Below, in pieces: positions 1 through 13,300 of a DNA stretch of 64,000 nucleotides. The notes under the pieces were generated by a model. That model had not been told where the DNA came from. It searched no databases and saw only the letters and a list, made by a program, of their open reading frames with translations. The position numbers and the translations under genes were made by a program. The DNA comes from Litoditis marina (Eukaryota > Nematoda > Chromadorea > Rhabditida > Rhabditidae), in assembly GCA_964036275.1 (NCBI GenBank), contig OZ038433.1, positions 26,147,485-26,211,484 of the forward strand, read 5' to 3'. Each line of letters begins with the position of its first letter. Position 1 is the stretch's first letter.

Positions 1-41
1 CCGCGTTTTTGCTGTAAATAAACAAATCTATCAATAGCTAC

Positions 42-324
42 CTTATCATTGCAGTGCCTCGCTCCAGCCCTCGTAGTGCTCGGTACTGCTCCAGTACTTC
101 GTGTTCCACCTTGTCCTGCTCCTCATGAAGTCGGAGGGAGGAGGGAAGGGCGGTACGCAACAGATCCAGACTTCCTCTATCACTGAGAATAAAAACTGTA
201 GACAACTATTTTAGACTGGGTCGAAGCAAAGGAGAATGCTCGGAGAGAAGAGGGTGAAGGGAGAAGAAAAGGGTGACAGAGTAAGACAGATGTAAACGTT
301 TGAGAGAAAAATACAGAGAGGGAG

Positions 325-355
<31 letters not shown>

Positions 356-1405
356 TGGAGCAAACGCAAAATCTTTCAAATAGTTGATTCCTGTCCACTC
401 ACTCCTGGTAATCACCAGCGTAGACTTGTAACAGACAGGCAGCGGATTTCACGTATTCAATGTAGGATAAATCGATTTCTCCCTGAAATTGAAATGGCAA
501 CCATTGAGAAAGAATTTAAAAAAAAACTATAATTATGTAAATTGAAGCAAACGACAGATAAATAGAGTAATCTTGTATCAACATATCAACAAGCTTTACT
601 AAACCTGAGAACAGGGCCATTTCACATGTTCTGTTGTTCCAAACTCTTTTTTGCGGAATATTATGAAAGATTACAGTTTCCCTCTACATTTGTTTTTTTC
701 TGTAACTGTTGAACCAACCCTCTGAATCTGTTGGTGGGCTTCCAGGAAGTACAACTCAATCGATGCTACTTCTTCCAGATCGAACACGGAATCAACAAAA
801 TATCTGAGAGCTCAAGCATGAACATATTGCTAGAAAACATCAAAACATACAAAACTCATGAAAACTCATCTTACACTAAAGCATTCTATCTTGTAAAACT
901 ACGAGAGATAAGTACGAAGTGTACTGCATCAAACTCATTGTTATTGCACAGAAGCTTAGATTATATAATTTGGCGAATGATCCCACCGAATATTATGAGA
1001 GAGATCCAAGGATTTATGTGACTTCTCAATGAAGTCTCCAATTGATCGCTCCTCGTCTAACCAGTGAAAATGGCCTCTGCAACATTGATTCAATGCATAC
1101 ATAAATTAAAAAACATAAAATTGGTTTGATCAAACTCACAGTTCATACAGTCTACAACATTTAACAAAACCCGTTAAAGGTCACAGAAAGTTGAAGGGTT
1201 AACGTTGAGTGGTCTAGTGAAAATTCTACCTCTTATCCACTTTGGCCAGCCCAAATAGTCTGGCATCGCGGGACCTGACGTTGGTTCGGGCGGTGACGAC
1301 ACGACAGACTTCGGAGACTGTGCTGGACGGCTCTAGGGGAAGCTGAATCGACTGTCTATCTAGCAATGAGATGGATAGAACGGGAGAGACTACCATCAAA
1401 CGGAA
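42..1405 (-). CDS. FRMD4: FRMD4-like FERM-domain protein, N-terminal part (runs off left edge)
   Basis: Five minus-strand exons join in frame: 1405-1230, 1076-987, 803-719, 482-403 and 182-42; the gene continues to the left. The F1 lobe reads LLDRQSIQLPLEP ... ARLFGLAKVDKRGHFHWLDE. The F2 lobe includes ASIELYFLEAHQQIQR, then CLLQVYAGDYQ, then LEQYRALRGLERGTAMIR. Order and spacing match the FERM domain of FRMD4A/B, where the last stretch precedes the conserved YGVHYY segment (not yet reached here). FRMD4 proteins are membrane-linked scaffolds that connect Arf6 exchange factors with the Par polarity complex; this role is from the family, not from the sequence. The first ATG may be at 1396, only nine bases after a TTTTTCAG acceptor, so 1405 could be a trans-splice or 5' leader site. 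FRMD6 or another FERM family is possible. The family call is fairly sure; the start is not. Confidence 0.78.
329..356. repeat. GA microsatellite
   Basis: A short (GA)n run inside an intron of the FERM gene. Serine/leucine-rich antisense frames over it are artefacts of the repeat. Confidence 0.9.
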
Positions 1406-4400
1406 CTGAAAAAATCGATTTTAAACATATGGAAATAGAATATGAACGCTGCCACACCGATCACGTGTCACACGTGTGAGCGCGTGTCGCGGCGTACCAG
1501 CTGATTGTAATAACATGCACAAAATATCTAAGTAACAAAACATGAACCGTATTTATGGTTGTGAGAGCATGTAAGCCTTCAAATATAAGGTGGTGAGGCA
1601 TGTATTTATGCCTTTTACAAGACATTTTCTATGATATAAAAATGTGGTTATACGTCTACATAAAACGTGAATGTCAGAAGTATTTAACACCCAAAGACAC
1701 GATAAACAATTCTGGAAAATGTTTGTTCATAACAAAAAAAGTTTTGAATGCATAAGCCCACGCGAATCGGCAATAAATCATTCGATAACAGCAGCACGAA
1801 AACACAATATATAAAGTTTTCTAGGAAGAAGCAGCGATGAATTAAACAATAACACCAAAGTGTTCATGTGTTGAAACTACGAAAAACTATGTTTAAAGTG
1901 TTCTGAGCGACCGTTATGAATATTTAAGTAAGTAGCATATTATGTATCCACATTCACACAAATCATATTCATCCTCAAAAGTTGATTACAAATACATTGT
2001 TGGATAGAAAAATAACGCATGACAGGACTTTATGAAAAAGCAAATAAAAACGGGCGGTGATTTTTTCAGTTATCACAGTGTTTCTGTTCTCAACGATTGC
2101 AATAAAAACAGAGAATAAATTGATCTGAGAAGGTCGTTGAATGACAATTTGACAAATGATTGAGATGTTGGGAGAAAGGTGAAGAAAGATATGTCAGGTT
2201 GGAGGCTTTTTTAATTTGACGCGAAAAATTTGGAATTCGGATCAATTGAAAAGGCAAATGAGACTCCAAACAAGTACAAGCGCATACTCCAGAGACAGTC
2301 TTCATTTTGTTACAATTGTTCCCATTAGAGGTGTGAGAGCAAAGATGAAGAGTGAAGAGGTGTCAATCTATGAAGTCTCAGTACGACTTTCAAAGCTTTA
2401 ATTTTTGTGAAAGGCTGGTATACGAAGCAATAACATTTAGGCTCATCTAAATGGGGAAAAAATATCGCTACTGAGATTTAAGAAGCGCATCATTCAAATA
2501 AAAGTCCTGTTGGAGTGAATGTGCATTAAACGCAGGTAAAGCCCCAGGTTTCTAACTGAAACACAACACCAGTTTACCCAATTAGCGGGCACTCTTATTT
2601 CCATGCATTGTACTAATTATGAACGTGAGAGTCAAAACGCGGTGGAATATAAGAAGCGAAGAACAGAGAAAACGCGAATAATTCTTATTCTGTGTTCAAA
2701 TCGAGATGAAACTGAGACTTACATGAATCTGGTGGAATTTTCGATATTTTTGAAATATCGTTTCGAAAAGATAATTTCGCAAGGTTTTGAAAAGATACTT
2801 CAAATTATTGAAATACAAAAGTACAGATGCAGTAAAAACTAGAACTGTGGACCTAGTACATTAAGAGCTCGGAGTGTAAAATGAGAGTAATACATTTGAA
2901 AGAAGATAAGTCGCTCGTTACTTTGAATGTTTAAAGTAACGAGCAAGCTGCAAACAAGCAAGCAAATGTTGTAAGCTAGAACACAAATTTGACTTCAAAA
3001 CTATCATTTGCACCATTTTCCTCGGGGAATTGAAGTTTGCGTTGAGGTTTTGGGAGATGAGGGTATCGTGAGAGCTTAGAGGGGCCGCAGTTTGGTCAAT
3101 AGACGAAAAAAACAACAACGGGATCAAAGTGTTTAGTTGTTTCTCAAACAAACTGAGCATAAACATTTGTGTTCAAACGTAAACGCTTCAAAATTATACT
3201 TTTGATAATTCCGAAAATACAAAAACATTGTTTAAGATTAGATTGAGAGAATAGGCGGAAAGACGATATTATGAATCACAGAAATAAAAAGTTTTTTATT
3301 ATGATGAGTTCCACACGTTTTACTCAACTAATTATGAGACTACACAAATGGTTTCGCTACAACGTTCAGAAAAATTGATGGAAACCAACTACATATTGTT
3401 ACAGACGCGTACAATTCGATGGATTATCACACATTAAATAAATGTGAGTCATTTCCGATAAACGGAGAATCAATCAATGCCCTGGGGTGGTAATATAATG
3501 CTTGTGCACACTATAGATAAGCGGAGAATTGCTAGTCAACAGAATACTAGTCATACCTGAGAAGTAGTCGGCAGGGAACCTTCGAATATACACAAAAATC
3601 TTCAAATATATATAAATAGTCACGAGAAGCCAGAAACACATTCAGCAGTCCCCAGGCAACTTATTTGCGAATCAGTGGTCCACAGCTACAACTGGGAGGG
3701 TGAAATTGAGTATCGGTTCAGTTTTCAATACGCTCCGAGTCGTTGAAAAACGCATTATCCCCAAATGCGTGCGAAAAGTAGTTACAAAGTATTAACTTCT
3801 AATTGACTTTAACAAGCAATACTCGTCAAGTTCATTTCTAATGGAAAGAAACTTGTAGAAACTCTGATAAATACTAGAAGTCATGGGAAAAATGCATAGG
3901 TTCCATGTATAACAAGCTTGCTGCCTTAGGTTTTCACGTTTTCAGTGACCTTTTCATGGTCACGTGAACGTGACAAAACGTGATGAAACCGTTTTGTGTT
4001 GGATTAAGAACTAAGTGTGACACGTGTTACATGTGCGGTAGAAGAAAGACAAACACTGGGTCGGCCAGTCAGCTAAACAATACCTCGCCGGACAGGTAAA
4101 AATCAATAGGGGAAGGGCAGGAGAGGTCATCCTATTCATAGGGGGGATATGAGGACAAAAGGGACGGAAAAGAGAAGACATAAAAGAACACTAATTGGTA
4201 ACCGATTATTAGTTGTGTTCAATACAAACAAGCATTTACAATAGTCAAACGGATACATATCTTGCTCTTTAACGCTGTTATTGTAGTTTGACCTCATAAT
4301 TTTCAGATCCTTTATTCTCCCTACATCTACCCCCATCATCATCTTCAATTATCTATAATATCACCACTATATCGTCCCCTTTAGATCTTTCGCATTCATC

Positions 4401-5187
4401 TTTATGTGTTTTCAATATACTTTTGCGTTACCCATTCTTTTAAATTCAATTATTCAATAAAGATTCTATATAAGTTCGCGATCGAATTGCGGCGTGTAAA
4501 CGAGATCGAACTACAACGAAGTCTAGACCGCTCCCTCGAGTGTGAAATTAATGAAAAACATGTTCAACAGTATTCACACACGTGAAATCATAGCGGGCAC
4601 AATCACTAGTTTCCGTCACGTGCTACCTAACTACCATATTTATTCCTAGTGTAGTTAATACACTTGCTGATAACTTTTCCGAACGAGGTGCGTCAAATCT
4701 CCACTTGCGATCATTCGGACTCTGATTTGCTCACAATAAAGATATAACTTGTAAACCAGTAGAAAACGACAACATAATTCTTGTATAAAACTTTGCATAC
4801 TTTTTGTATGCAATTGTTCTATTTTTTCACGTTTTTATTTGGTGAGAGTGTGAACGTGAGTGTTAATTTCGGCAGTACCCTAGTTGAATTCAGTTCCACT
4901 ACTATAAATGTGGAGTGAGAAAATTGAACGGTTCAGACGTCCAGAGAACAACATGAGAGAATGCGCTAAGAGATATAGGGCAATGGCGGTAGTTAGAATA
5001 GAGGTAGGGGGATTGAGTTACGGAATAAAAAGAGAGGGAGAAAGAGAGAGGGGAGAGAGATCGAAAGGAAGGAGTGAGAGAAATGGAAGAAAATCAACAC
5101 ACAGAGAGCTTGTGAGAGTGAGAGTGAGAGATACATTGATAAAAGAGAAAAGAAAGAGTACGGTAGAGATAGATATAGAAGGAGAAA

Positions 5188-5228
5188 TGAAGTGATGAGA
5201 GTAAGAGAGAGAGAAAGAGAAAGAGAGA

Positions 5229-5309
<81 letters not shown>

Positions 5310-5310
5310 G
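5188..5310. repeat. Long GA microsatellite
   Basis: About 120 bases of almost pure (GA)n with a few GGGA interruptions, in a wider purine-rich stretch (5030-5310). It makes long but meaningless Arg-Glu frames on plus and Ser-Leu frames on minus. Confidence 0.95.
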
Positions 5311-6842
5311 AATGACGGGGGGAGGGGTTTCATCAATTATACCCAAGCAAAAGAGATGTACCACAGCCTTCCTGGTCAGAACAGGGTTATTCGTAGCCTA
5401 ACTAATACGGCGTCACCCATTAATCTAAGAGGTTGCCGTGCAGGATTAATAGGACAGGTTTGTACAACAATAATGAGTTTAGAAAACTGTACTAATTACT
5501 ATAGACATAGACACATTAGCTCGAATTTGTTGCGATTGGCCAGCTATAACATAATATGAGGCCGCAGACAGGTAAGAATAGTCTGCGTCTATCTGACCTG
5601 CACACTCTCTTATCGAGATCGCTACCAAAATGGCTGGGATTGCTCCAAGGAATGTTGAATGATCCTGAATCAATGTGAAACCAGCATATCAAAACTTACG
5701 GAGGCTCCTATAAACTATAAAGGAATGGAATGAAGATCAACTTTAAAGAAGCTGTTTTTACCATTATCTGTGACATGTACGACGATATAATACTGCCTCG
5801 TACCGAAGCGGCATGAATGATCTAAACTCTATAGATGTCGGTTCAGAATATATATCTTTATGATAATACTGATTGCTTCTCACATTTCAGAAACTGTTCA
5901 GCAGAACTCGCCATTTTTTCGCAGTGTAGAACCTACGCACATAGTCAAGATACATGTTCTGAAACGACATTTCGAGAGCCCAATGAAGACTTAGGCAACT
6001 ATTAAATTCAGTGGCTCGCCGTATCGATTTATAAATCGCAAGAATCTACCTCTCTCAAAAATATTCACATGTTTTCGCGTTTTGAAGAACAGAGAGGATG
6101 AGACTGCAATTTTCAAAGGAGATGAGTATCCTCTTGACCTCACGCCTCACTCGTAAATCAGGAGATGAAAGGGGAATTAGGCTCGGCGTACTTGACATTT
6201 ATCTTGTTCATCAAGCCTCAAGACAGCTGACTAACCGAGTTACCAAGAAACACTGGCGACAGAGGCAGAGTGTGCGGAAACATTTTTTTGTAGAAAAACA
6301 TCGCATTTGTAACATTTAACAACTATTAACATCTTCGTTTTTTGGTCGCTTCAGCTGTTTTCGTACGTTTTATCTATTCACCAGGGCCTTATGTAAGTGA
6401 CGGTTTCAATAACATGGTCTGAACACGTTAGGGTTGTAGTTTGATTATACATCAGAGACTACAACTAAAACTGCTGAGAGATCAAACTACAAACACAGCA
6501 GATGAAGACAACTTGAGTCGCTCTAGAAAACGCATGCTATAGTTCACACCATTCTTACTGAGACTCCTACAGTAACCTTACAAACTTTCCGAAGGCTGTT
6601 GTGGAGCTTAGAATGTAGTTCATGAAAAATGATCTCGTATATTTACTCTACGTGAGAAGGAGAATGTGGTACTGAAATCTTAAATTTGTCCGATCAAGAG
6701 TAAGCTAGCAAAACGGCTGGGAAGTTTCGAAATCCTACTGTAGGAGTCTCAGTAGGAATGGAAAAGACTATAGAACGGTACATAGAGCGCTGTAGTTTTA
6801 CTCAGATTCCGTCGGGTTTCGTGTGTGAATCAAACAAATTGT

Positions 6843-7150
6843 CATATACGCAGATCAACAACAACCCGGATGTAGGTATCCTCTCTAGACTACTTTTTCC
6901 TAGACGACCTTTAAAGCTAAGCGACCCCTAAACCCGGAAAACCTAAAATAGTGACAGTAGAGGTCGGGATGAGTGATGGATGAAGAGCATCAAATAAAAT
7001 TTCATATACGCAGATCAACAACAACCCGGACGTAGGTATCCTTTCTAGACTACTTTTTCCTAGACGACCTTTAAAGCTAAGCGACCCCAAAACCCGGAAA
7101 ACCTAAAATAGTGACAGTAAAGGTCGGGATGAGTGATGGATGAAGAGCAT
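6843..7150. repeat. Two tandem copies of a 148-bp sequence, 160-bp period
   Basis: The block starting CATATACGCAGATCAACAAC at 6843 recurs at 7003 and both copies end in GATGGATGAAGAGCAT. The copies differ by only a few bases, so the duplication is recent. No coding potential seen. Confidence 0.9.
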
Positions 7151-7339
7151 GCGGGTTGTGAGCGTAAACTACATTCCGGCTCCTAACAACTAGCCGAGAG
7201 TAGATCAACGTCCAAAACACAAAATAGTTGACCGCTTGGAAAAGTTCGGTTGAAGGTTACAAGTTTGCGAGTTTACGAAAATCTCGGTAAGTTTCAAGCA
7301 TACATGAAAAATAGTAAAAAAAACGTTGATCAACATCGA

Positions 7340-7470
7340 CGTTAAATAAGGACAATAATGTAGACCAATCGCGTGTCAACGGTCCTTCAAACTGCAATTG
7401 AAAAATGTATTGCAGTTTAAAGGACTGAAGCGTTGGGATTGGACTACATAATCGTCCTTCTTGAACGCAA
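7340..7470. repeat. Palindromic element, family C (115-bp type)
   Basis: Inverted arms TGTAGACCAATCGCG and GGATTGGACTACATAAT flank an inner palindrome of TTTAAACTGCAATT type. The same fold-back sequence recurs at 20945-21064 and 36872-36997 and, interrupted, at 30752-31022. Confidence 0.8.
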
Positions 7471-8022
7471 AAATAGAGTGTAACCAATGAAACTTACCTT
7501 GTAACTATTTCTAGAAATAATATCGATCAACCGGATCATTAAGTATATATGTGATTATGGGAGAGAGGTGGGGGCTCTGCTTAGCGAAGGAGATGAAAAA
7601 TGGGAGGGTCGGACAAGTTCATTAATCAACAACATATGGCAGACGCGCAATGACCGGATACGAAAACAAACGGCTTCCGCAAGAATTTCCGGAAACTTAT
7701 CGGACAGAAAAGTATCTTCTTGTAGACAAAGTTCAACTACAGATCGTTTTGAAAATAAAATATTTACTTTCGACCCTACCGGAAAAAGTACTGAAACACC
7801 AGAAAATACGAATCGTCGACTTTTCAAAATGTTGAGAGTTTTTTGAGTACAAGTACATTTTTGAGTACAATGACTTGCAAAGCTTTCTGCTTTGAAATGA
7901 AGTCAGTTGAAATAGGGTTTAGCATGATTTAGATGTTCACTGAACAGTTGTAATAGAAGTTAAGTAATAGACACGTGAGACGTGAAAAAATCATCAAACA
8001 ATCGTTCACGAGTGCTGATGTG

Positions 8023-8150
8023 TTGAACACGTTTCACACGTTTGTGATTGAACACGTTTCACACGTTTGTGATTGAACACGTTTCACACGTTTGTGATTG
8101 AACACGTTTCACACGTTTGTGATTGAACACGTTTCACACGTTTGTGACTT
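8023..8150. repeat. 25-bp minisatellite, five copies
   Basis: Five head-to-tail copies of a 25-mer containing GAACACGTTTCACACGTTTG. The unit contains two inverted ACGTTT-like half sites. ACGTG/CACGT motifs are frequent elsewhere in this interval. Confidence 0.95.
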
Positions 8151-9905
8151 TCTACACTTTCTACAAGCGTGTGATTGACTAGCAGTATAGAGAGGGATGT
8201 CCGAGTAATAAGTCTGCCTGCTACAGGCTGGCTATAGGCTGTCAGTTTACGATGCCGAACAATTTACTGCCAGTTTTTTGGGTAGACAAGTTGTGCGAAA
8301 CTCGAATGTTCTCTTATTAGTTCAGTTATAGACACTCGATCACGGATAATGGAGAATACTGATAACCTCAAAAAATATTAGTTTCATGCTATTTTAAGCA
8401 CATAAAAAACTAAAATTATGCTAAGAAGTCTTATTTTCTCATCTACTTGAACAAAATTATATGTTCACCGGATTTTCAAGTTTTTGGTTTGGGAGTAAAT
8501 TTTATTTTTAACCTACTGTTTGGATTTCACCGAGAAATATTAACTTTCCATAACTAAATATAGTGCATCTGAGATTCTGTATCTGTCACTAAGACAGAAC
8601 CGCAATAGAACACAACGTTACCTGCCGAACTTCAATGTACATTCAAAAAATAGATAGCGGAGGTAAATTGCGAAAGAATATTCGAAACGGAACATATTGT
8701 TATCCAATGACGCGTACAAAGGCGCACTTTGAGCGCCAAGTTTGAAAAAGTAGAGGGAATCAAGGACACTCACAATTGACAAGGAATGAGGACAGAAGAA
8801 AGAGACAAAAAAAAGAGGATAGGATACTAGGATAGATCAGAAATAGTTGCGATATGTATCATTCGTTACTGTATCACCATAGGAATATATTAGATAGACC
8901 TCGTCGTCTTTACATATTTTAGTTTAGAACATTTGTACCAATCAACGTTCTAATATTAATCTACGAAAAAGTTGAATCAGATTCGTTAAAACGGTGTGAT
9001 ACGGTACTGCCTTCATTATTTCCAACTCTCGCTCAACTGCAACATGTTGTGGTGAAATGTATGGAAATTTAAATTTACATTGTTCATAGATGTGTGAACA
9101 AAGATGCACACATAAAGCAACTTGCAGGAACCTGTGCCATATTTGGTTATTGTTGTATTATAGTCCTATGGTAGAGCGAGATATCTCATGAGTTATACTC
9201 ACGAATCACTCACGAGATATTTTCATCTCAGTCAGCTCATGCCCTTTAACTTTCACTCATTTTTCGATGTTTTACATGACACTACATCTCACATCAGAAA
9301 ACTCCCAGTATCTGTACCCACCGCAAATACGCACTTTAATTTTCTGTGAATTTAACGAAACATTTAATGTTTTATTGAAGAGAATCTTATCTAAATACGA
9401 CGTTATTTTCGTCCTTGATGGCTCGTTGCCTGTTCCTTTTCTTTCAAACGCAACACCTGTAAAAAGAGGATGGTTATCTGCTGACTAATCGCTGTTTACG
9501 TCGACTTCGTATTTTTTTGGCTATTTATTGTAGCCGTGCTACATTCCTTCTCAAAACAAGAACAGCAGACGACACTGCATTTCACAAATTCGTGTGTTGT
9601 CGGAACAGTTCAAGAACACAACGGTGCCTGACCGTTTTCGTTTGACCGACAGAGAAATACGCAATCTTATATTACAGTATTTAAACTACACTTTTTATCA
9701 ATCGACGACGCAGTCTGGCGGTCACATTTGACGTCGTATTCATGAGCGATCCGGCACTAGCATCCCAAACTGCGTCTCCGCAAACATACGCTATTTCTCT
9801 GCTCTCATATCTCCGGCGAATAGAAGTCTCAAGAGTATAGTGCGTGCCAAATTTATAAAAGGGCCGCCTCATGTGAGACTCGAACCGTGCTCAAAAGTTT
9901 GGGGG

Positions 9906-10057
9906 GGGCTTATACGAGCAGCCCGGATGAATCGAGCATATGTGTTCTTACACAGCGCAAAGTGAGATATACAGTACAACTGGGCTTATACGAGCAGCCC
10001 GGATGAATCGAGTATATGTGTTCTTACACAGCGCAAAGTGAGATATACAGTACACCC
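9906..10057. repeat. 76-bp tandem duplication
   Basis: GGGCTTATACGAGCAGCC at 9906 recurs at 9982, with the following 60 bases (ending GAGATATACAGTACA) repeated almost exactly. Nothing else recognised in it. Confidence 0.9.
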
Positions 10058-10199
10058 CTGCCTTTCTGTAAGCGAGGACTGTAGTGCGCGAAGTGAGAGA
10101 CGCAGGTGGTGATGAAAGTCAACCGGGTGGCATTTCATTAATGATATTGAAAAAAGTGCTGTGAAAATGATTTTCATCCCATTACTGACTCGTAACAAA

Positions 10200-10345
10200 A
10201 ACAAACTTGAAAAAGTTGTTCGAAAATTTCGAGTTTTCAAGTGTTTCGAGTTTACCAGGAAACCGAGTTTTTCGAGTTTCGAATCGAACTCGAAAATACG
10301 AGTTACTCCGAGTTTTTCTCAAATTTGCGTTTGGCAACACTAGTG
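10200..10345. repeat. CGAGTTT-rich palindromic patch next to the last PINCH exon
   Basis: CGAGTTT or its complement AAACTCG occurs many times in about 110 bases, partly as fold-back arms (TTCGAGTTTCGAATCGAACTC). It abuts and may overlap the C-terminal codons of the PINCH gene. Confidence 0.7.
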
Positions 10346-13300
10346 GGAAGACATTCGCTTACGTTTTGGTAGTCCTTTCGTTTAAAACACTTCTTACACA
10401 TTGGTCGCATATCGATTTCTGCCACTTTGTCCCTGAAACGAAAATGTTTTCCAATCTTCTTTCGAAAACCTTTATAAAACATGTTGCAAAATAAGAGAGA
10501 AATTTTTTCGTGTTGTTGGTATTAAGTCAGCATTTTTGAGGCATTTTTCAACCACTCGCAAAACGCCTATGAAGCCCAACATGAACTGAAACATGCTGTT
10601 TGTTTTTTCTCGCGTAATGGGTAACTTGAGATATTTAAGCGAAATTACTACCAGAATAGAAAAAAAGTTCAGAAATGGTACCTTTTTTATTCTTTCAACT
10701 CACTTATACTTCAATGGCTTGTTACAGGTGGTACAGGAGTAGCACTGTCGACACCATCCCTTGCCGAACAGTCGAATACTAGTTCCAGTCAATCCGCTAC
10801 CACATAGGTTACAGTAATCACCGAACTCCTGAACAAAGAAAATAGAACCTTAACAGGAAATCTATACGGAAGTTTAAAGGGACGAGAGAAAATGTTAATA
10901 TGACAGGGATGCTTGATTCAAATAGATGTTTACTCCTTGTTTTCTGTTCAGTACACCCAAATTCCATACGGTGTGTGTTTAGTCAGAACTGACCAGTTCT
11001 CTGGTATGATAAGGTACCAAGGCGTAACTGAAGTACAATTTTCTTTTTTCTCTAAGCGAGCACTTCTTCATCGCTCTCTATAAGCTTACCTCATTGAAAT
11101 GTTCAACTGCAGACTGCAGTAGTCCGCATAGAAATTACCAAACAGCACAAAAATCAGAGTCTTACCTTAATATAGTCTTCTTCACAATATGCCTTTCCTG
11201 CCTTTTCGTAGTGCTGTTTCCCCATGAACGGTTTGCCACAAAAGACACAGCGAAAATGCTGAAAAAATTGAATCGTTTACGTGAACACTTGAAGATCCCA
11301 TGAACAAACTCATCTCGTCACATAATCGCATGAAGAACCTCGTGAGTAATGTTCTCAAATGACTTCCTATATCCTAAGAGCAGTTCCCGAAATTTAGGCA
11401 GATTGTTAGATTTGCTCTTTTCAAATCACGCTCACTTGGTATATGTTGCAGTAGTCTGCTGTGTTTGTCTTTCGATCCCTTTTCGGTAGAAATTAGTAAC
11501 GGCAAGGACAAAGATCAAACTACACGAGAATTGGTTCTCTCCCTATTCTACGCGTTGAGAAGCAAACGTACATCAACGTGCCAGTGCTTCCCCATGGCCA
11601 GGATGCTTCTCTCCACTTCATGGTCGATCGGGGTCTTGCAGTCGGCACAAATGTCGCAGCGCAGGTCGTAGCACCGCGGACAGTACAGCACATCCTTCAG
11701 CTGCCGGGCGTCCTTAGTCAGTATTTCCCTCGAATTGAACTTTGTTGATGAATTGTACACTTAGGTAGTGAGAAGAAACGAAAAGAAAAATTCATTTTTG
11801 ACGCACTCTCTACTTTTGCTGATATTTGCTTTGAACTAGCAAAGTATTTGAAAACTGTGAACTAGAAAAGCCTTAAATTTAACTTCACTTTGAATGTTTG
11901 CTCTTTTCACAAGTTAGAGACATTATCCCTCTTTGAGGCAACAGTTTAGATAAAATGAGATCTTTCAATGTTATTGCAAAGTTTCTGCCCTGTTTACGAA
12001 TCAAACTACAATTCAGTATTCAGTTGTGATCACTGAACTTTGAATAGAAACTGTGAAGTGTTTCAGGTCAAAGTTAAACTAACTTGCAATCCTCACAATC
12101 GAAATGGTATGCATGATAGAATTCTTCTCGGTAACGCAACAACTCCTCTGGCAGGATTCTTTGATGGCCTGAACAGAAAAATCGTGTATTAGAGGAGATC
12201 GTGATGAAAAGTCATGAACTGTACGTGAAAACTTTAATAGGTTCCAATGTTCGTTTTTCCGCTTTTCTTCTACTTTCTCATTTCGGGCCCTTTAGTAAAC
12301 GAAATTGTAATTGTGAGTAACAAAACTAACTAAGTATATTTTTTACTTTTTAAAACTCGATTGGAAAACAAACGGAAAGCTGAGAAAAACGTAGGGCAAA
12401 GACAACGTGGTAGACCGTATTCGCCTTTTTTTCAATCGGGCGATACTTTCAGTAGAAAGCTGTAAGAAAGTTTGAATATGTACTATGACATTGAGTCCAT
12501 ACTGTATGACTATGAATGAATGATAAGGACTACAATGATGGCTTCAAATTTGCAATAACATAGTATGTTCGTTCAACTACTTGTTGTCCTTTTTGTAATA
12601 GGTAAATAGTAAATATGAAAAATATGTAAATATGTCCTGTAATCTATGCGCAATAAACTTCATATAATTAATATTATTCAATTATTATTACTGTTGAACG
12701 TTCACTCACATTTGAAACATACGTAGTTGGCGGTTTTTGGTAGATTTTCTTTGCAGGAAAAGCACATCATCCTAGAAACACAGTGTACAAAACTTTTAGA
12801 GTGTTTAAAATAAGCTAATGCTATCAGAAGCGTTGATAAAAAAGTGAACAAAACTCATTGTAACTTCCTACAAAGAATATTCGAGAATATTTTCGACAGA
12901 ATTGAAGTTTCCATAAAACATCCGGTTGGATCAAAAATGTACTGTAGGAGTATTAGTGAAAATATTACCGACTATACTAGGAGTAAATTGAATAGTCACG
13001 TGAAGTTAGTATTTCAATAAGGAATCGTGCACTTTGTTTCTGAGTTCTGCTGTGTTTCACGTGTTTCACGTGACTGTGCAATTGACAAACAGTTGACTTA
13101 CTTTCCCTGTTCCGCTGTCGATAAACCTCGACATATTGTACAATGTTGAATTTCTTATTTGAACCAAAACACGAGGTAGTATGATGTTTTATTGAGTGGC
13201 GACGTTTCGGCGGATTGATGCTTTTTGAAGACGGCGAATCGGCCGAAACGTCGCCACTCACTAAAACAGCATACTATACTCCGTTCCACCAATCGGTGAC

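Larger units (their letters stand above)
1406..10302. other. 8.9 kb interval without a convincing gene
   Basis: This is the space between the FERM gene and the 3' end of PINCH. I found no exon chain with sensible phases and no recognisable domain. It holds many ACGTG-type motifs (near 1460, 3935-4035 and 4575), a long GA tract, a 148-bp tandem duplication, one copy of the 115-bp palindromic element, a 25-bp minisatellite and a 76-bp tandem duplication. Open frames near 7555-7850 and 9267-9488 have no family resemblance and no convincing splice context. It could contain upstream exons or the promoter of the FERM gene. Confidence 0.6.

Noticed and set aside
4908..5364. Long Arg/Glu- and Ser/Leu-rich frames around the GA tract
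   Set aside because: Composition comes only from the (GA)n microsatellite.
5598..5664. Possible minus-strand exon (SFNIPWSNPSHFGSDLDKRVC) upstream of the FERM gene
   Set aside because: Its end phase does not match the phase of the exon at 1405 and nothing else supports it.
9681..9872. Minus-strand frame of 63 residues as a terminal PINCH exon
   Set aside because: It has no LIM residues or family resemblance, and the LIM5 end is already supplied by the exon at 10432.
13098..13130. Possible PINCH micro-exon before a second GTAAGT
   Set aside because: The direct join 13554 to 12771 gives a correct LIM2 with both last Cys residues; the extra exon would disrupt it.
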